From Lachnocurva sp045579705 (GTDB lineage: Bacteria; Bacillota; Clostridia; Lachnospirales; Lachnospiraceae), in contig JAZNMP010000004.1 in assembly GCA_045579705.1 (NCBI GenBank), positions 62,001 through 126,000 of the forward strand: a stretch of 64,000 nt of DNA, read 5' to 3'. A program made the translations under genes and the position numbers. Position 1 is the stretch's first letter. Each line of letters begins with the position of its first letter. A model generated the notes under the pieces. The model saw only the letters and a program-made list of their open reading frames with translations. It had not been told where the DNA came from and searched no databases. Positions 1 to 9,220 of this stretch are shown here, one piece after another.

Positions 1-1708
1 TCAGTCCCTGACGAACATATTCCGTCAAAACATCTGTATCTCTGGTTGTGGACGCATGATCTGCGAGCACCTCAAAGATTGAAAGCAAATCTCGAATAGA
101 AATTCCTTCCTTTAAGAGATTCTGAAGGACTTTTTCAATCTCACCAAGTCCGAGTAGTTTCGGTGTAAGCTCGTCTACCAAAACCGGATTTGTCTTCTTC
201 AGATTCTCTACCAGATTCTGAACATCCTGTCTAGTGAGGAGTTCATCGATATGTGTTCTGATAACTTCTGTCAAATGTGTAGCTATAATAGAAGGCGGAT
301 CTACAACTGTATAGCCTAAGCTTTCCGCTCTCTCCCTCTGGGATTCTGTAATCCAGATAGCCGGTAGATGGAAGGAAGGTTCAAAAGTAGGAATACCTGT
401 AATCTCTTCCTCCACATATCCAGGATTCATAGCCATATAGTGGTCAAACAGGATTTCTCCTTCAGCTACCTGAATGCCTTTAATCTTTATAATATACTGG
501 TTCGGATTCAGCTGAATATTATCTCGAAGTCTGATAATCGGAACAACAGTACCTAATTCCAAAGCAATCTGTCTACGAATCATAACAACTCGATCTAACA
601 GGTCACCACCCTGGTTAACATCTGCCAGAGGAATGATTCCATAACCAAACTCGAGCTCGATAGGATCGACCTGAAGAAGTGATACGACATTTTCTGGGCG
701 ACGGACTTCTTCTGCTTCAGTCTCCTCTGCTTCCACGGTTTCCTCTGTAGATTCAATATCGAGATTTTTCTGAATGTTATAACCTGTTACGATCAAGGCA
801 ACACCAAGTCCACAGAAGATAACCCAGTTTAACGGAGTAAAGATTCCGAGGAATGTCAGAACCGCTCCTGCTAAAAGCAGAACCTGCGAATTGCCAAATA
901 ACTGCTTAACGAGTGTTTCACCAAAGTCGTTCTCATTTGAACCCTTTGTAACCAAAATACCTGTAGACAGCGAAATAAGCAGTGATGGAATCTGTGAGGT
1001 AATACCATCACCTATAGTCAAAATTCCATACTGCTGAAAAGCTTCGGCCGCATCCATTCCTGATACTGTGATTCCCATCGTGATACCACCCACCAAATTG
1101 ATGATGGTGATAATCAAACCTGCAATGGCATCTCCCTTTACGTACTTCGTAGCACCATCCATGTTACCGAAGAAAGAAGACTCATCCTGAAGTTTCTTTC
1201 TACGCGCAGCTGCTTGTTCGTCATTTATTGCACCTGTATTCAAATCGGCATCGATAGCCATCTGTTTACCCGGCATAGCGTCCAAAGAGAATCGAGCTGA
1301 TACTTCAGCTACTCGCTCTGAACCTTTGTTGATAACCATAAACTGAATAATAAGCAGAATTACGAATACAATCGCACCTATTATGATATTACCTCCACCT
1401 ACGAACTGTCCGAAGGTAACAACGACATTTCCAGGATTACCTGTAGTCAAAATAAGTCGTGTAGAACTTACATTCAAAGATATTCTAAATATCGTAGTAA
1501 ACAGCAACAACGTCGGGAAAAAAGCCATATCCAGAATTTCTTTCATGAATATAGTATTCAACATAATCGTCAATGCTATTCCGATATTAAATGCCAAAAG
1601 TAAATCTAGTAATATTGAGGGAATCGGTACAATAAAGAAAACTACTGCAGCTAGCATATAGAGAACAACACCTAAGTCCATTCCATTTATGTTAAGTTTA
1701 GTCTGCAC
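1..1708 (-). CDS. flhA: FlhA, flagellar export gate protein (3' end outside window)
   Basis: FlhA is the large membrane component of the flagellar type III export gate; its cytoplasmic domain forms a nonameric ring that receives substrates. Translating the minus strand gives an uninterrupted frame with the family pattern: an N-terminal multi-helix membrane region including RFSLDAMPGKQMAID (the conserved FHIPEP-type loop) and GDGITSQIPSLLIS, then a soluble domain with NPGYVEEEITG and DPPSIIATHLTE. I chose the GTG at 1708 because a GGAGG sits about six bases upstream; an ATG ten codons further in is the alternative. It follows flhB after 23 bases, so it is translated from the same message. Only about 569 codons are visible, so roughly the last 100 residues lie outside the window. 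Confidence 0.96.
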   Translation of the reverse strand, partial: MQTKLNINGMDLGVVLYMLAAVVFFIVPIPSILLDLLLAFNIGIALTIMLNTIFMKEILDMAFFPTLLLFTTIFRISLNVSSTRLILTTGNPGNVVVTFGQFVGGGNIIIGAIVFVILLIIQFMVINKGSERVAEVSARFSLDAMPGKQMAIDADLNTGAINDEQAAARRKKLQDESSFFGNMDGATKYVKGDAIAGLIITIINLVGGITMGITVSGMDAAEAFQQYGILTIGDGITSQIPSLLISLSTGILVTKGSNENDFGETLVKQLFGNSQVLLLAGAVLTFLGIFTPLNWVIFCGLGVALIVTGYNIQKNLDIESTEETVEAEETEAEEVRRPENVVSLLQVDPIELEFGYGIIPLADVNQGGDLLDRVVMIRRQIALELGTVVPIIRLRDNIQLNPNQYIIKIKGIQVAEGEILFDHYMAMNPGYVEEEITGIPTFEPSFHLPAIWITESQRERAESLGYTVVDPPSIIATHLTEVIRTHIDELLTRQDVQNLVENLKKTNPVLVDELTPKLLGLGEIEKVLQNLLKEGISIRDLLSIFEVLADHASTTRDTDVLTEYVRQGL

Positions 1709-1731
1709 TTTTTCCCTCCTTTCTGTATTAA

Positions 1732-2853
1732 CTAATTTGTTTTACTATTATATACCAACGCAAGAATCTCCGCCACAGCTTCGTACAATTCAGGCGGTAT
1801 TTCCTGCCCTATATCAACCGTCGCATAGAGCGCTCTAGCAAGCGGTTTATTCTCCATAATCATGATATTGTTTTCGCGAGCCACTTCTTTAATCTTGTTA
1901 GCCACATAGTCCTCACCTTTTGCGACAACAACCGGAGCAACAGATTCATCTGCATCGTATTTCAAAGCTATTGCCAAATGCGTAGGGTTTGTAATTACGA
2001 CGTCTGCTTCAGGCACACTCTGCATCATACGACGCTGTGAAACCTCTTGCATTTTCTGTCTCTGACGCTGCTTGATCTGAGGATTTCCTTCAGTATCTTT
2101 ATACTCATCCTTTACTTCCTGCTTCGTCATCTTCATGTCTTCATTGAACTTCCTACGCTGATAGATATAATCCGCGATACCGACGATGAAATAGAACAGA
2201 CTAATCTTTAATCCAGTGTCGATAATAATATCTCCGACCAAGGCCACCGCACCTTTCAGATTAATATCATAAAGTTCAAACAGCATCGGGGCCTTGTCCT
2301 TTAGGGTGTTATATGCGACCCAGAAGATAATGATAACTTTTACGATGGATTTGATCAGCTCGAAGATAGATTTTTTCGAAAAAATTCTCTTAAAACCATT
2401 AATAGGATTAATCTTATTCAGGCTGGGTTTCATCGGCTCCGCACTGACCTGCCAGCCAACCTGAACGATTTCTCCCAACAGACATACCATGATTCCCACA
2501 ACCAAAAAAGGCGCCATAATCATAAGCATTCGCAAAAAAACAGGTACGAGAAGCGATAATACTGCCGGAACACTCATACCATCCTTCTGACTATCGACAA
2601 AATCAGGCATACGGTTACCATACATCCACCTAAAAACATAGATGAAATTCGAACCTACGAATCCTACGAATATTTTAAGGGTCACAAATAGAGCCAACAA
2701 ACCAAAGGCGTTTGTCAACTCTTTACTCTTTGCTACCTGCCCTTTTTTTCTAGCGTCAGAAAGTCTCTTTGGTGTAGCAGCTTCAGTCTTCTCACCACCA
2801 GGACCTTCCGCAAAGAACTGCAGGTTATATTGTAGAAGCAATTTGTCGTCCAT
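1732..2853 (-). CDS. flhB: FlhB, flagellar export switch protein
   Basis: FlhB is the export-apparatus protein that switches substrate specificity from rod/hook proteins to filament proteins after self-cleavage. The 373-residue product has the usual length, the N-terminal signature GGEKTEAATPKRL, four hydrophobic segments between about 35 and 215, and the self-cleaving NPTH motif at residues 289-292, so autocleavage between N and P should be possible. It starts directly after the fliR stop (fliR ends at 2854), consistent with translational coupling, and flhA follows. Confidence 0.98.
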   Translation of the reverse strand: MDDKLLLQYNLQFFAEGPGGEKTEAATPKRLSDARKKGQVAKSKELTNAFGLLALFVTLKIFVGFVGSNFIYVFRWMYGNRMPDFVDSQKDGMSVPAVLSLLVPVFLRMLMIMAPFLVVGIMVCLLGEIVQVGWQVSAEPMKPSLNKINPINGFKRIFSKKSIFELIKSIVKVIIIFWVAYNTLKDKAPMLFELYDINLKGAVALVGDIIIDTGLKISLFYFIVGIADYIYQRRKFNEDMKMTKQEVKDEYKDTEGNPQIKQRQRQKMQEVSQRRMMQSVPEADVVITNPTHLAIALKYDADESVAPVVVAKGEDYVANKIKEVARENNIMIMENKPLARALYATVDIGQEIPPELYEAVAEILALVYNSKTN

Positions 2854-3639
2854 CTACGTCAAAACCCTCGTCATAGCTTTTATCATATTTCGCATTTCTT
2901 TGAAGATAAAATTCGAAACATCCGGCAACATATATACTATGATAAATAGCACAAAGAAGCCTGCCAAAAGTTTAATCTGAATACCTACAGAGAACATGTT
3001 CATCTGCGGCGCAACCTTTGCGATAACACCAAGTACGACGTTTATAATCATCGTACAGGCAAATACCGGAAGCATAATTCTAAAGGATATTATGAAAAAG
3101 TGAGACATATAAACCGTCATCATCTTTATCATATTGTCCGTGTGAATATTCGCGCCTCCTAAAGGAATTAATCTAAATGAATCTATAATCGCACGAAGAA
3201 CGTATTGATACATGCCGGTGATAACTAACATTATGTAGACATAGTAATAATACAGCTGACCAGTAAGTGTCACCAGAGATCCAGTCGATGGATCAAACTC
3301 TGAAGCCATGGACAGACCTATATCCATATCAATAATATTACCAGCAAACATAATAATATACGTACATATATTCGCAGCAAATCCTATGAGTAATCCGGTA
3401 AGAGCTTCCTTTAAAACCAGAATTGCATAACCGATTACAGATACATAGGAATAAGCCTCAGTTGGTCTAAGCGTGTAATATACGAGAATCGCAGTAAACA
3501 AAGAAAGACCGACCCTAACTCTTCTAGGCGTATTACGCATCGAAAAGAAAGGAGCGGCCGTTACAAATGATGCAATTCTAACTAGAACCAACAAAAAATA
3601 TTCAAATTCAACTAATGAAAATGTATAGTTTACTGTCAT
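2854..3639 (-). CDS. fliR: FliR, flagellar export gate protein
   Basis: FliR is a membrane component of the flagellar export gate, forming the FliPQR core through which rod, hook and filament subunits pass. The 261-residue product is almost entirely hydrophobic, with about six transmembrane segments and the family-like stretches FFSMRNTPRRVRVGLSLF (residues about 31-48) and MASEFDPSTGS. Length matches the family. It lies three bases after fliQ and abuts flhB, the standard fliP-fliQ-fliR-flhB order. Confidence 0.97.
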   Translation of the reverse strand: MTVNYTFSLVEFEYFLLVLVRIASFVTAAPFFSMRNTPRRVRVGLSLFTAILVYYTLRPTEAYSYVSVIGYAILVLKEALTGLLIGFAANICTYIIMFAGNIIDMDIGLSMASEFDPSTGSLVTLTGQLYYYYVYIMLVITGMYQYVLRAIIDSFRLIPLGGANIHTDNMIKMMTVYMSHFFIISFRIMLPVFACTMIINVVLGVIAKVAPQMNMFSVGIQIKLLAGFFVLFIIVYMLPDVSNFIFKEMRNMIKAMTRVLT

Positions 3640-3642
3640 AGT

Positions 3643-3912
3643 TTATTTAATATAAAGTGTAAAATCAGACCATAAATTAACCATATAAGTTGAAAGATTC
3701 GTCATGATAAATGAACCAAATATGATTAGAGAAAGAAAGATTGCTAACAGTTTAGGTACAAACGTAAGTGTCTGTTCCTGGATAGATGTAACAGTCTGAA
3801 AAATACTCACGACCAAACCTATAACTAGCGACACTATCAGCATTGGAGCTGAATTAATAATAATCTGATAGATTGCATTACGCATTAAATCAAGTACACT
3901 ACCCTGTGACAT
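3643..3912 (-). CDS. fliQ: FliQ, flagellar export gate protein
   Basis: Small two-helix membrane protein of the export gate; four FliQ subunits wrap the FliP-FliR core. The 89-residue product has two hydrophobic helices (about 15-38 and 50-75) and the family motif SIQEQTLTFVPKL between them. Length and position between fliP and fliR are standard. Confidence 0.97.
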   Translation of the reverse strand: MSQGSVLDLMRNAIYQIIINSAPMLIVSLVIGLVVSIFQTVTSIQEQTLTFVPKLLAIFLSLIIFGSFIMTNLSTYMVNLWSDFTLYIK

Positions 3913-3926
3913 TCTTTCCTCCTAAA

Positions 3927-4757
3927 TCAGTAGAATGTTCTAACCACATTTCCTACTACTAAATCCCATCCATCAGCCAAGACAAACAGTAATATCTTGA
4001 ACGGTAGAGAAATAGTCGTCGGCGGGAGCATCATCATACCCATAGACATAAGTACCGATGCTACTACCATATCGATAACTATAAATGGTATATAAATAAT
4101 AAAACCTATGATGAAAGCTGTCCTAAGCTCTGAAAGAATAAATGAAGGCACTAATACATAGAAAGGGACATCATCATAATCGTCATATTTGACTTTTGCG
4201 ATATCGCAAAACAGATTCAAATCCTTTGTCTGTGTCTGACCATACATGAATTCTCTAATAGGTCCTTCAGCCTTGTCTAACGCAACTTCCTGTGTTATCT
4301 CACCTCTGTCAAAAGGCTGGATAGCATCATTGTTTATCTTTGTGAACGTAGGCCACATTATAAATATTGTCAAAAACAGTGCTAGTCCAATAAGCACCTG
4401 GTTAGGTGGCGATGTCTGAGTACCAATAGCTGCTCTAACAAAATGAAGCACGATTACTATTCTGATAAATGAAGTCATCATAATCAAAATAGATGGTGCT
4501 AAAGAAAGAACCGTGAGAACGATAAGAATTCTCACGGTTGATGTAAGTGAACCGGTATCTCCATTCAGAGTTAAGGAAAAAATCTCCCCATCACCAGTCT
4601 TCTCGTCACTCGCATTTGGAGCATTCTTTGTCGCACCGTAATTTGTATCAGTAGCATATACTCTTCCAGCTCGTGTAAGACTAGTTGCACTGAATACTAA
4701 TACGAATACCGCAAAGGCTAAAGACAGACGACAATACCATTTCTTTATTTTCGTCAT
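3927..4757 (-). CDS. fliP: FliP, flagellar export gate protein
   Basis: FliP is the pentameric core subunit of the export gate. The 276-residue product begins with a probable signal peptide (basic start, hydrophobic stretch about 10-30, ending near TRAGRVYA), a feature FliP has and other gate proteins usually lack. Family motifs are present: TSFIRIVIVLHFVRAAIGTQ near residue 100, PPNQVLIGLALFLT, and the C-terminal LPFKILLFVLADGWDLV. It sits one base after fliO and 14 bases before fliQ. Confidence 0.97.
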   Translation of the reverse strand: MTKIKKWYCRLSLAFAVFVLVFSATSLTRAGRVYATDTNYGATKNAPNASDEKTGDGEIFSLTLNGDTGSLTSTVRILIVLTVLSLAPSILIMMTSFIRIVIVLHFVRAAIGTQTSPPNQVLIGLALFLTIFIMWPTFTKINNDAIQPFDRGEITQEVALDKAEGPIREFMYGQTQTKDLNLFCDIAKVKYDDYDDVPFYVLVPSFILSELRTAFIIGFIIYIPFIVIDMVVASVLMSMGMMMLPPTTISLPFKILLFVLADGWDLVVGNVVRTFY

Positions 4758-4758
4758 G

Positions 4759-5133
4759 TTATTCCTTTTTATTTGAAAGATCTGTGAACCGCTTCAGGAT
4801 GTCTTTAAAGTTAGCGCTGGCACTAATAGGATTCTCAGCGTCATCTTCCACGGTTACAGCTTCCGCATCTAAGTTTCCAAGGAAAACTATTTCATCCTTG
4901 CCTACTCCAATCACTATATAATGATCTCTGCCTGTCTGAACTATTTCAACAAACTTGTTATTACCAACTCTGACAGTTTCAACAACATGGAGATTCTTTC
5001 CCATCTGCTGCTGTTTCTGATAACCTGCCATCCACTTCGTTGCATAGTAAGTCATAATGAGAACTACTACAAAGATAAACAGGACGATAACAAGCTGAAA
5101 TAGGCTCTCTCCCTGGGAACTAAGAAAAATCAT
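4759..5133 (-). CDS. fliO: FliO, flagellar biosynthesis chaperone
   Basis: FliO assists assembly of the FliP core ring. The 124-residue product has a short extracytoplasmic start, one transmembrane helix (about residues 12-30), then a small basic beta-rich domain with VVETVRVGNNKFVEIVQTG, which matches FliO. FliO is poorly conserved, so the call also leans on its place immediately upstream of fliP, where the stop and start are nearly touching. Confidence 0.88.
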   Translation of the reverse strand: MIFLSSQGESLFQLVIVLFIFVVVLIMTYYATKWMAGYQKQQQMGKNLHVVETVRVGNNKFVEIVQTGRDHYIVIGVGKDEIVFLGNLDAEAVTVEDDAENPISASANFKDILKRFTDLSNKKE

Positions 5134-5137
5134 CTAA

Positions 5138-5500
5138 TTAGCCTATAACCTTCTTTACAGCTTCAAGAACACGATCTGCCTGGAAAGGCTTTACGATAAA
5201 GTCCTTTGCGCCAGACTGAATAGCTTCAATAACCATTGCCTGCTGACCCATAGCAGAACACATAATAATTGATGCGTTAGGATCATTGCCTCTAATAGCT
5301 TTGAGTGCCTGGATTCCATCCATTTCTGGCATAGTAATATCCATAAGTACTAAATCTGGTTTGCACTCAGCATAAGTATCAACGGCTTTCTTTCCGTTCT
5401 CAGCTTCGCCAACGATGTTGTAACCATTCTTTGAGAGGATGTCTTTAATCATCATTCTCATAAATGCTGCGTCATCTACAACCATTACATTCTTTGCCAT
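5138..5500 (-). CDS. cheY: CheY, chemotaxis response regulator
   Basis: Single-domain receiver that, when phosphorylated by CheA, binds the flagellar switch and changes rotation. The 120-residue product carries the full receiver signature: acidic pair D9-D10, phospho-acceptor D54 in LMDITMPEMDG, switch residue S82 and K104 in IVKPF. No output domain is present. It lies between fliY and fliO, as in many Bacillota flagellar operons; no cheA, cheW or receptor gene is in this window. Confidence 0.96.
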   Translation of the reverse strand: MAKNVMVVDDAAFMRMMIKDILSKNGYNIVGEAENGKKAVDTYAECKPDLVLMDITMPEMDGIQALKAIRGNDPNASIIMCSAMGQQAMVIEAIQSGAKDFIVKPFQADRVLEAVKKVIG

Positions 5501-5518
5501 TTGTTTACTCTCCTATCA

Positions 5519-6685
5519 TCAATCAGTTAATATTTCCGTGATTCGGATACCGAAAGATTCCTCAATAACAACAACTTCACCTTTAGCAACATATTTGCCA
5601 TTGACTAAAACGTCAATTGGTTCACCTGCTATCTTATTTAATTCTATTATAGTTCCTGGTGCAAAATCAAGTATTTCCTGAATAGATTTATGAGTTCTTC
5701 CCAATTCAACGGTTACTTCCAATGGAACATCTTTAATCAAATCGATGTTTTCCTGAAGTGCAATAACCGGTGAAGCGCCTGTAAATGCTGAAAATTGAGC
5801 AGCCTGAACATCTACCTGCTGTCCTGGTGGAACCATCATCTGTGGCATCATCTGAGGAGCCATCTGAGGCGCCATTTGTGGAGCCATCTGTGGCTGAGGT
5901 GCTGCCTGCTGCGCAGTCTCTAAAGATCCCATCTGCATTTCGCTCTGTGGAACCTGTCCGATTTCCTGCGTCTCAGCTTCTGGTGAATTAGAATCTGAGT
6001 CAGCTTCCATATTTCCCTGAACTGCCGAAATCATTTCATGTACTAGTGATACAGGATACAACTGCATCATCTTACTGTCAACTAAATCACCAATCTGTAA
6101 GTGGAATTCAATCTTAACAAATAAGCCTGTAATGAAATCAGAGAATTCATCACCCTCTTTAACATCATCCAACTCAATCAAGTTTGATGATGGAGGGCTG
6201 ATATCGACCATCTTGTTCAACATAGATGAAAGTGAAGTTGCAGAAGAACCCATCATCTGGTTCATCGCTTCACTAATAGCCGAAAGGTGAATCTCAGTTA
6301 ATTCGCCATCCGTATTAGTACCGTCACCACCCATCATCAAGTCTGTAATAACTTTAACATCGGATTCCTTAAGAACCAATTCGTTACTTCCACTTAGACC
6401 TTTTGTATAAGTGATCTTAACCAAAACGCAAGGTTTGTCATATTCATCTATGATGTCTGTCCACGTTGAAGTCGATACTACCGGTGTAGAGATATCTACC
6501 TTTGTATTAACAAGTGAAAAAAGAGCTGTCGCTCCACTTCCCATACAAATATTGGCGATTTCTCCAATAGTATCTTTTTCCTCTGTGGTTAGGTCAGCTT
6601 CGTTCGCTGAATTAGAAGATCCTGCATCGCCTCCACCGTTCAGAAGCGCATCAATTTCTTCCTGGGATAAAGATCCGTCACTCAT
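5519..6685 (-). CDS. fliY: FliY, flagellar switch phosphatase with C-terminal FliN domain
   Basis: FliY combines a CheC-like CheY-P phosphatase module with a FliN-type domain of the C ring. The 388-residue product starts with a SLSQEEIDALL peptide resembling the CheY-binding tip of FliM, has two CheC-like half-sites (around GEIANICMGSGATALF and SEAMNQMMGSSATSL), a proline/glutamine/methionine-rich linker at about 260-295 with MAPQ repeats, and a C-terminal SpoA/FliN domain (LEVTVELGRT...ELNKIAGEPIDVLVNG). Its start overlaps the end of fliM by eight bases. FliN is therefore supplied as part of FliY; no separate fliN is seen. Confidence 0.96.
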   Translation of the reverse strand: MSDGSLSQEEIDALLNGGGDAGSSNSANEADLTTEEKDTIGEIANICMGSGATALFSLVNTKVDISTPVVSTSTWTDIIDEYDKPCVLVKITYTKGLSGSNELVLKESDVKVITDLMMGGDGTNTDGELTEIHLSAISEAMNQMMGSSATSLSSMLNKMVDISPPSSNLIELDDVKEGDEFSDFITGLFVKIEFHLQIGDLVDSKMMQLYPVSLVHEMISAVQGNMEADSDSNSPEAETQEIGQVPQSEMQMGSLETAQQAAPQPQMAPQMAPQMAPQMMPQMMVPPGQQVDVQAAQFSAFTGASPVIALQENIDLIKDVPLEVTVELGRTHKSIQEILDFAPGTIIELNKIAGEPIDVLVNGKYVAKGEVVVIEESFGIRITEILTD

Positions 6686-7670
6686 CTTCTTCCTTCTCCT
6701 CCCTAATCACTTTTGTCACTCTAACTGCGTATTTCTTTCCTCGGGTTCCTGGAAGTCCATTAAACTTCTTTATGTCGCCGACATAAATAGAAAGTTCATC
6801 GTCAACCTTAGTATCTAACCTAATGATGTCTCCTGGACGTAGGCTAGCAAAATCGTTTACAGAAATAGATGTCTTTCCAAGTACTACATTTACCGGAATA
6901 GCTGACTTATTAATAAGTCGTTCTACGGTAGAGTTATAACTCTGATCATCTTTTTCCTGCATGTTTGAATACCAGAATTTAGTATTCAATTTATCCATAA
7001 TCGGTTCGAGTGTAATGTATGGCAGACACACATTCATCAAACCTTCAACATCACCAATTTTAATATTGACAGTAATAACCGCTGTCATTTCTGATGGCGA
7101 AATAATCTGCGCGAACTGAGAGTTCGTTTCGATTCGTTCCAATCTCGGATTAGTATCCAAAACATTCGCCCACGGTTCACGTAAAAGATTTACGCAAACA
7201 TTCATAATTCGTTCGATAAGCAGAAGTTCAATCTCAGAGAAATCTCGAAGTTTATCGAGCGGATCACCGTTTCCTCCGAGGAGTCGGTCTACTATCGTAT
7301 ATCCAAGCTTCGAAGCCATCTCTATAATGATATTTCCTTTAAGAGGAGAAAAATCGATAACTCCTAGCAGTACAGGATTTGAAAGTGCGTTTGAGAATTC
7401 CATGTAGGAAATTGCTTCGGCATTCATAACCTCTACCTGGATATTTTTTCGCAAATAAATAGGCAGATTAGTAGAAAGTAGTCGACCGTAATGCTCAAAA
7501 ATCATCTCAAGAGTACGTAGATGCTCCTTCGAGAACTTGGATGGACGCGCAAAGTCATACTCTTTCACCTGATTTTCGCTATTCTTTTTCATTTCTTCAG
7601 CATCTACTTCACCACTGTTCAAAGCTTGAAGCAAGCTGTCGATTTCGCTCTGTGAAAGTACGTCACCCAC
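6678..7670 (-). CDS. fliM: FliM, flagellar motor switch protein
   Basis: FliM links the FliG rotor ring to FliN/FliY and receives CheY-P at its N terminus. The 330-residue product has the N-terminal LSQSEIDSLL peptide, the middle CheC-like domain, and a C-terminal SpoA domain (VNVVLGKTSISVNDFASL). The start is GTG at 7670, preceded by GGTGGTGAG. It overlaps fliY and follows fliL after a gap of about 45 bases. Confidence 0.97.
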   Translation of the reverse strand: MGDVLSQSEIDSLLQALNSGEVDAEEMKKNSENQVKEYDFARPSKFSKEHLRTLEMIFEHYGRLLSTNLPIYLRKNIQVEVMNAEAISYMEFSNALSNPVLLGVIDFSPLKGNIIIEMASKLGYTIVDRLLGGNGDPLDKLRDFSEIELLLIERIMNVCVNLLREPWANVLDTNPRLERIETNSQFAQIISPSEMTAVITVNIKIGDVEGLMNVCLPYITLEPIMDKLNTKFWYSNMQEKDDQSYNSTVERLINKSAIPVNVVLGKTSISVNDFASLRPGDIIRLDTKVDDELSIYVGDIKKFNGLPGTRGKKYAVRVTKVIREEKEEDE

Positions 7671-7715
7671 GGTCGAGTCTCACCACCTTTCTGTAACAAT
7701 CTAAGTAAGTACGTC

Positions 7716-8234
7716 TTAGTTCTGCTTTGGCTGAATAACAGCTTTTGCAAAACCTACTGCAGAGACTACATCTCCACCAAATGAATTAGCTAGTTCGTCT
7801 TTGATCTGATCCTGAATATCCTGCTTCTTCTCATTAAAGTTCTCTGCAGAATACTGTGAAACGACATCTGTTACAGCTTTCTGAATAACACCGTCATAAG
7901 TGCTCATAGTATCTTTAGTGTAAGTTTTAGCCTTATAGCCGTCGCTCTCTTTGTTGATATTGATAACCGGTTTAATCAAAGCCACACCGCCGTCGCTAAG
8001 TGTAATAGTCATATCATCAGCAAGTGTATATGCTTCTGTAGTTTCAAGTGATGTATTTGAACCACTTGTAGACTGTCCAGCTGAGAGATCCAAATCAATC
8101 GCATCAGCTACTTTTGTAATAAGTTCATTTGCCTTTTTTGTTTCAGGCATAATCGTAAAAGTGAGTAAAGCAGTAAGCACTAAATTCACCAACACTAGAA
8201 CTAGTGTTAAGAGTGTAATAACGCTTTTTTTCAT
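7716..8234 (-). CDS. fliL: FliL, stator-associated flagellar protein
   Basis: FliL is a single-pass membrane protein that rings the stator and supports torque. The 172-residue product has a short cytoplasmic start, one transmembrane helix (residues about 6-28) and an extracytoplasmic domain containing the pattern FNEKKQDIQDQIKDELAN near the C terminus, as in FliL. It lies between motB and fliM. Confidence 0.87.
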   Translation of the reverse strand: MKKSVITLLTLVLVLVNLVLTALLTFTIMPETKKANELITKVADAIDLDLSAGQSTSGSNTSLETTEAYTLADDMTITLSDGGVALIKPVININKESDGYKAKTYTKDTMSTYDGVIQKAVTDVVSQYSAENFNEKKQDIQDQIKDELANSFGGDVVSAVGFAKAVIQPKQN

Positions 8235-8260
8235 AACTTAAAATACCCCTTTCAAGTAAA

Positions 8261-9220
8261 CTAGTTATTTGTTGTAGAGTCGAGATTTGAATTCATAGAA
8301 TTGTAAATCTTTACTACTACTCGTCTGTTCAAAGCTCTATTCTCTGCCGTATCGTTTGGAGCGACAGGATTCCACTCACCACGACCAGCGTAAATAACCT
8401 TTGATGGTTCCAAGCTTGTATTTGCCTTTACAAAATTAGCAATATCAAGTGCTCTATACATTGAAAGTACATCATTACTCTCAATCTTTGATGTGTGCAT
8501 AGGCACATTATCTGTATGTCCTTCGATTAGAATCAAATTATTATTGTAATGATTCAAAATCGAACTTAATTTCTTTAAGAAAGGATCTGCATCGGATTTA
8601 TGTACGTATTTACCACTATTAAAGAGCAAAGCTCCGTTCATAGTAATTTCAACATACTGTCCATTCGAATCGACGTCTACGAGATTTTGAATGCCGCTTT
8701 TTTCAAGAGCATCTTCAATCTTCTCTTCCATCTCTTCGCTCTCTTTTAAAGCTCTCTTCTCAAATTCTTCTTGAATCTTCTTATCAGAAGCAGTTTCAGT
8801 TCCCTGACTTTCTACTTCCCTACCACCTTCTAAGAGAGAACTATTATCGCCTGAATTACCTTCCATATTTCCAAGCTGTCCATTCTGATCTCCGTCGTTC
8901 TGCTGGCCTTTGTTATTCTTATTATCTTCATTGCCTTTCTTTCCAGAAGAAGCATTGAAGAAAGAATTAAACTGCTGAAGTGCAGAAACACCTGTAGAAA
9001 TCAGGCTGCCTTCCTGTGTACTAACTGTAGTACCACCAGCTGGAAGAATTGAAAAGCTTTGCTGAAGTGACTGAACAACCATCTCATATTTTTCAGCATC
9101 TACGGAAGACATTGAAAAAAGCAATACGAAGAAGCACAACAGCAAATTCATCAGATCTGAGAAAGTAGCCATCCATGCAGGCGAGCCTTTCGGAGCCTCG
9201 GGTGCTTTCTTCTTTGCCAT
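8261..9220 (-). CDS. motB: MotB, flagellar stator protein
   Basis: MotB anchors the stator to peptidoglycan and carries the proton-binding aspartate. The 319-residue product has a single transmembrane helix beginning PAWMATFSDLMNLLLCFF; D22 is the ion-binding aspartate. After it comes a low-complexity N/G/Q/D-rich linker (about residues 95-135) and an OmpA-like peptidoglycan-binding domain (ILIEGHTDNVPM, then RALNRRVVV). Its start shares one base with the motA stop (TAATG), so the two are coupled. Whether it conducts H+ or Na+ cannot be settled by eye. Confidence 0.96.
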   Translation of the reverse strand: MAKKKAPEAPKGSPAWMATFSDLMNLLLCFFVLLFSMSSVDAEKYEMVVQSLQQSFSILPAGGTTVSTQEGSLISTGVSALQQFNSFFNASSGKKGNEDNKNNKGQQNDGDQNGQLGNMEGNSGDNSSLLEGGREVESQGTETASDKKIQEEFEKRALKESEEMEEKIEDALEKSGIQNLVDVDSNGQYVEITMNGALLFNSGKYVHKSDADPFLKKLSSILNHYNNNLILIEGHTDNVPMHTSKIESNDVLSMYRALDIANFVKANTSLEPSKVIYAGRGEWNPVAPNDTAENRALNRRVVVKIYNSMNSNLDSTTNN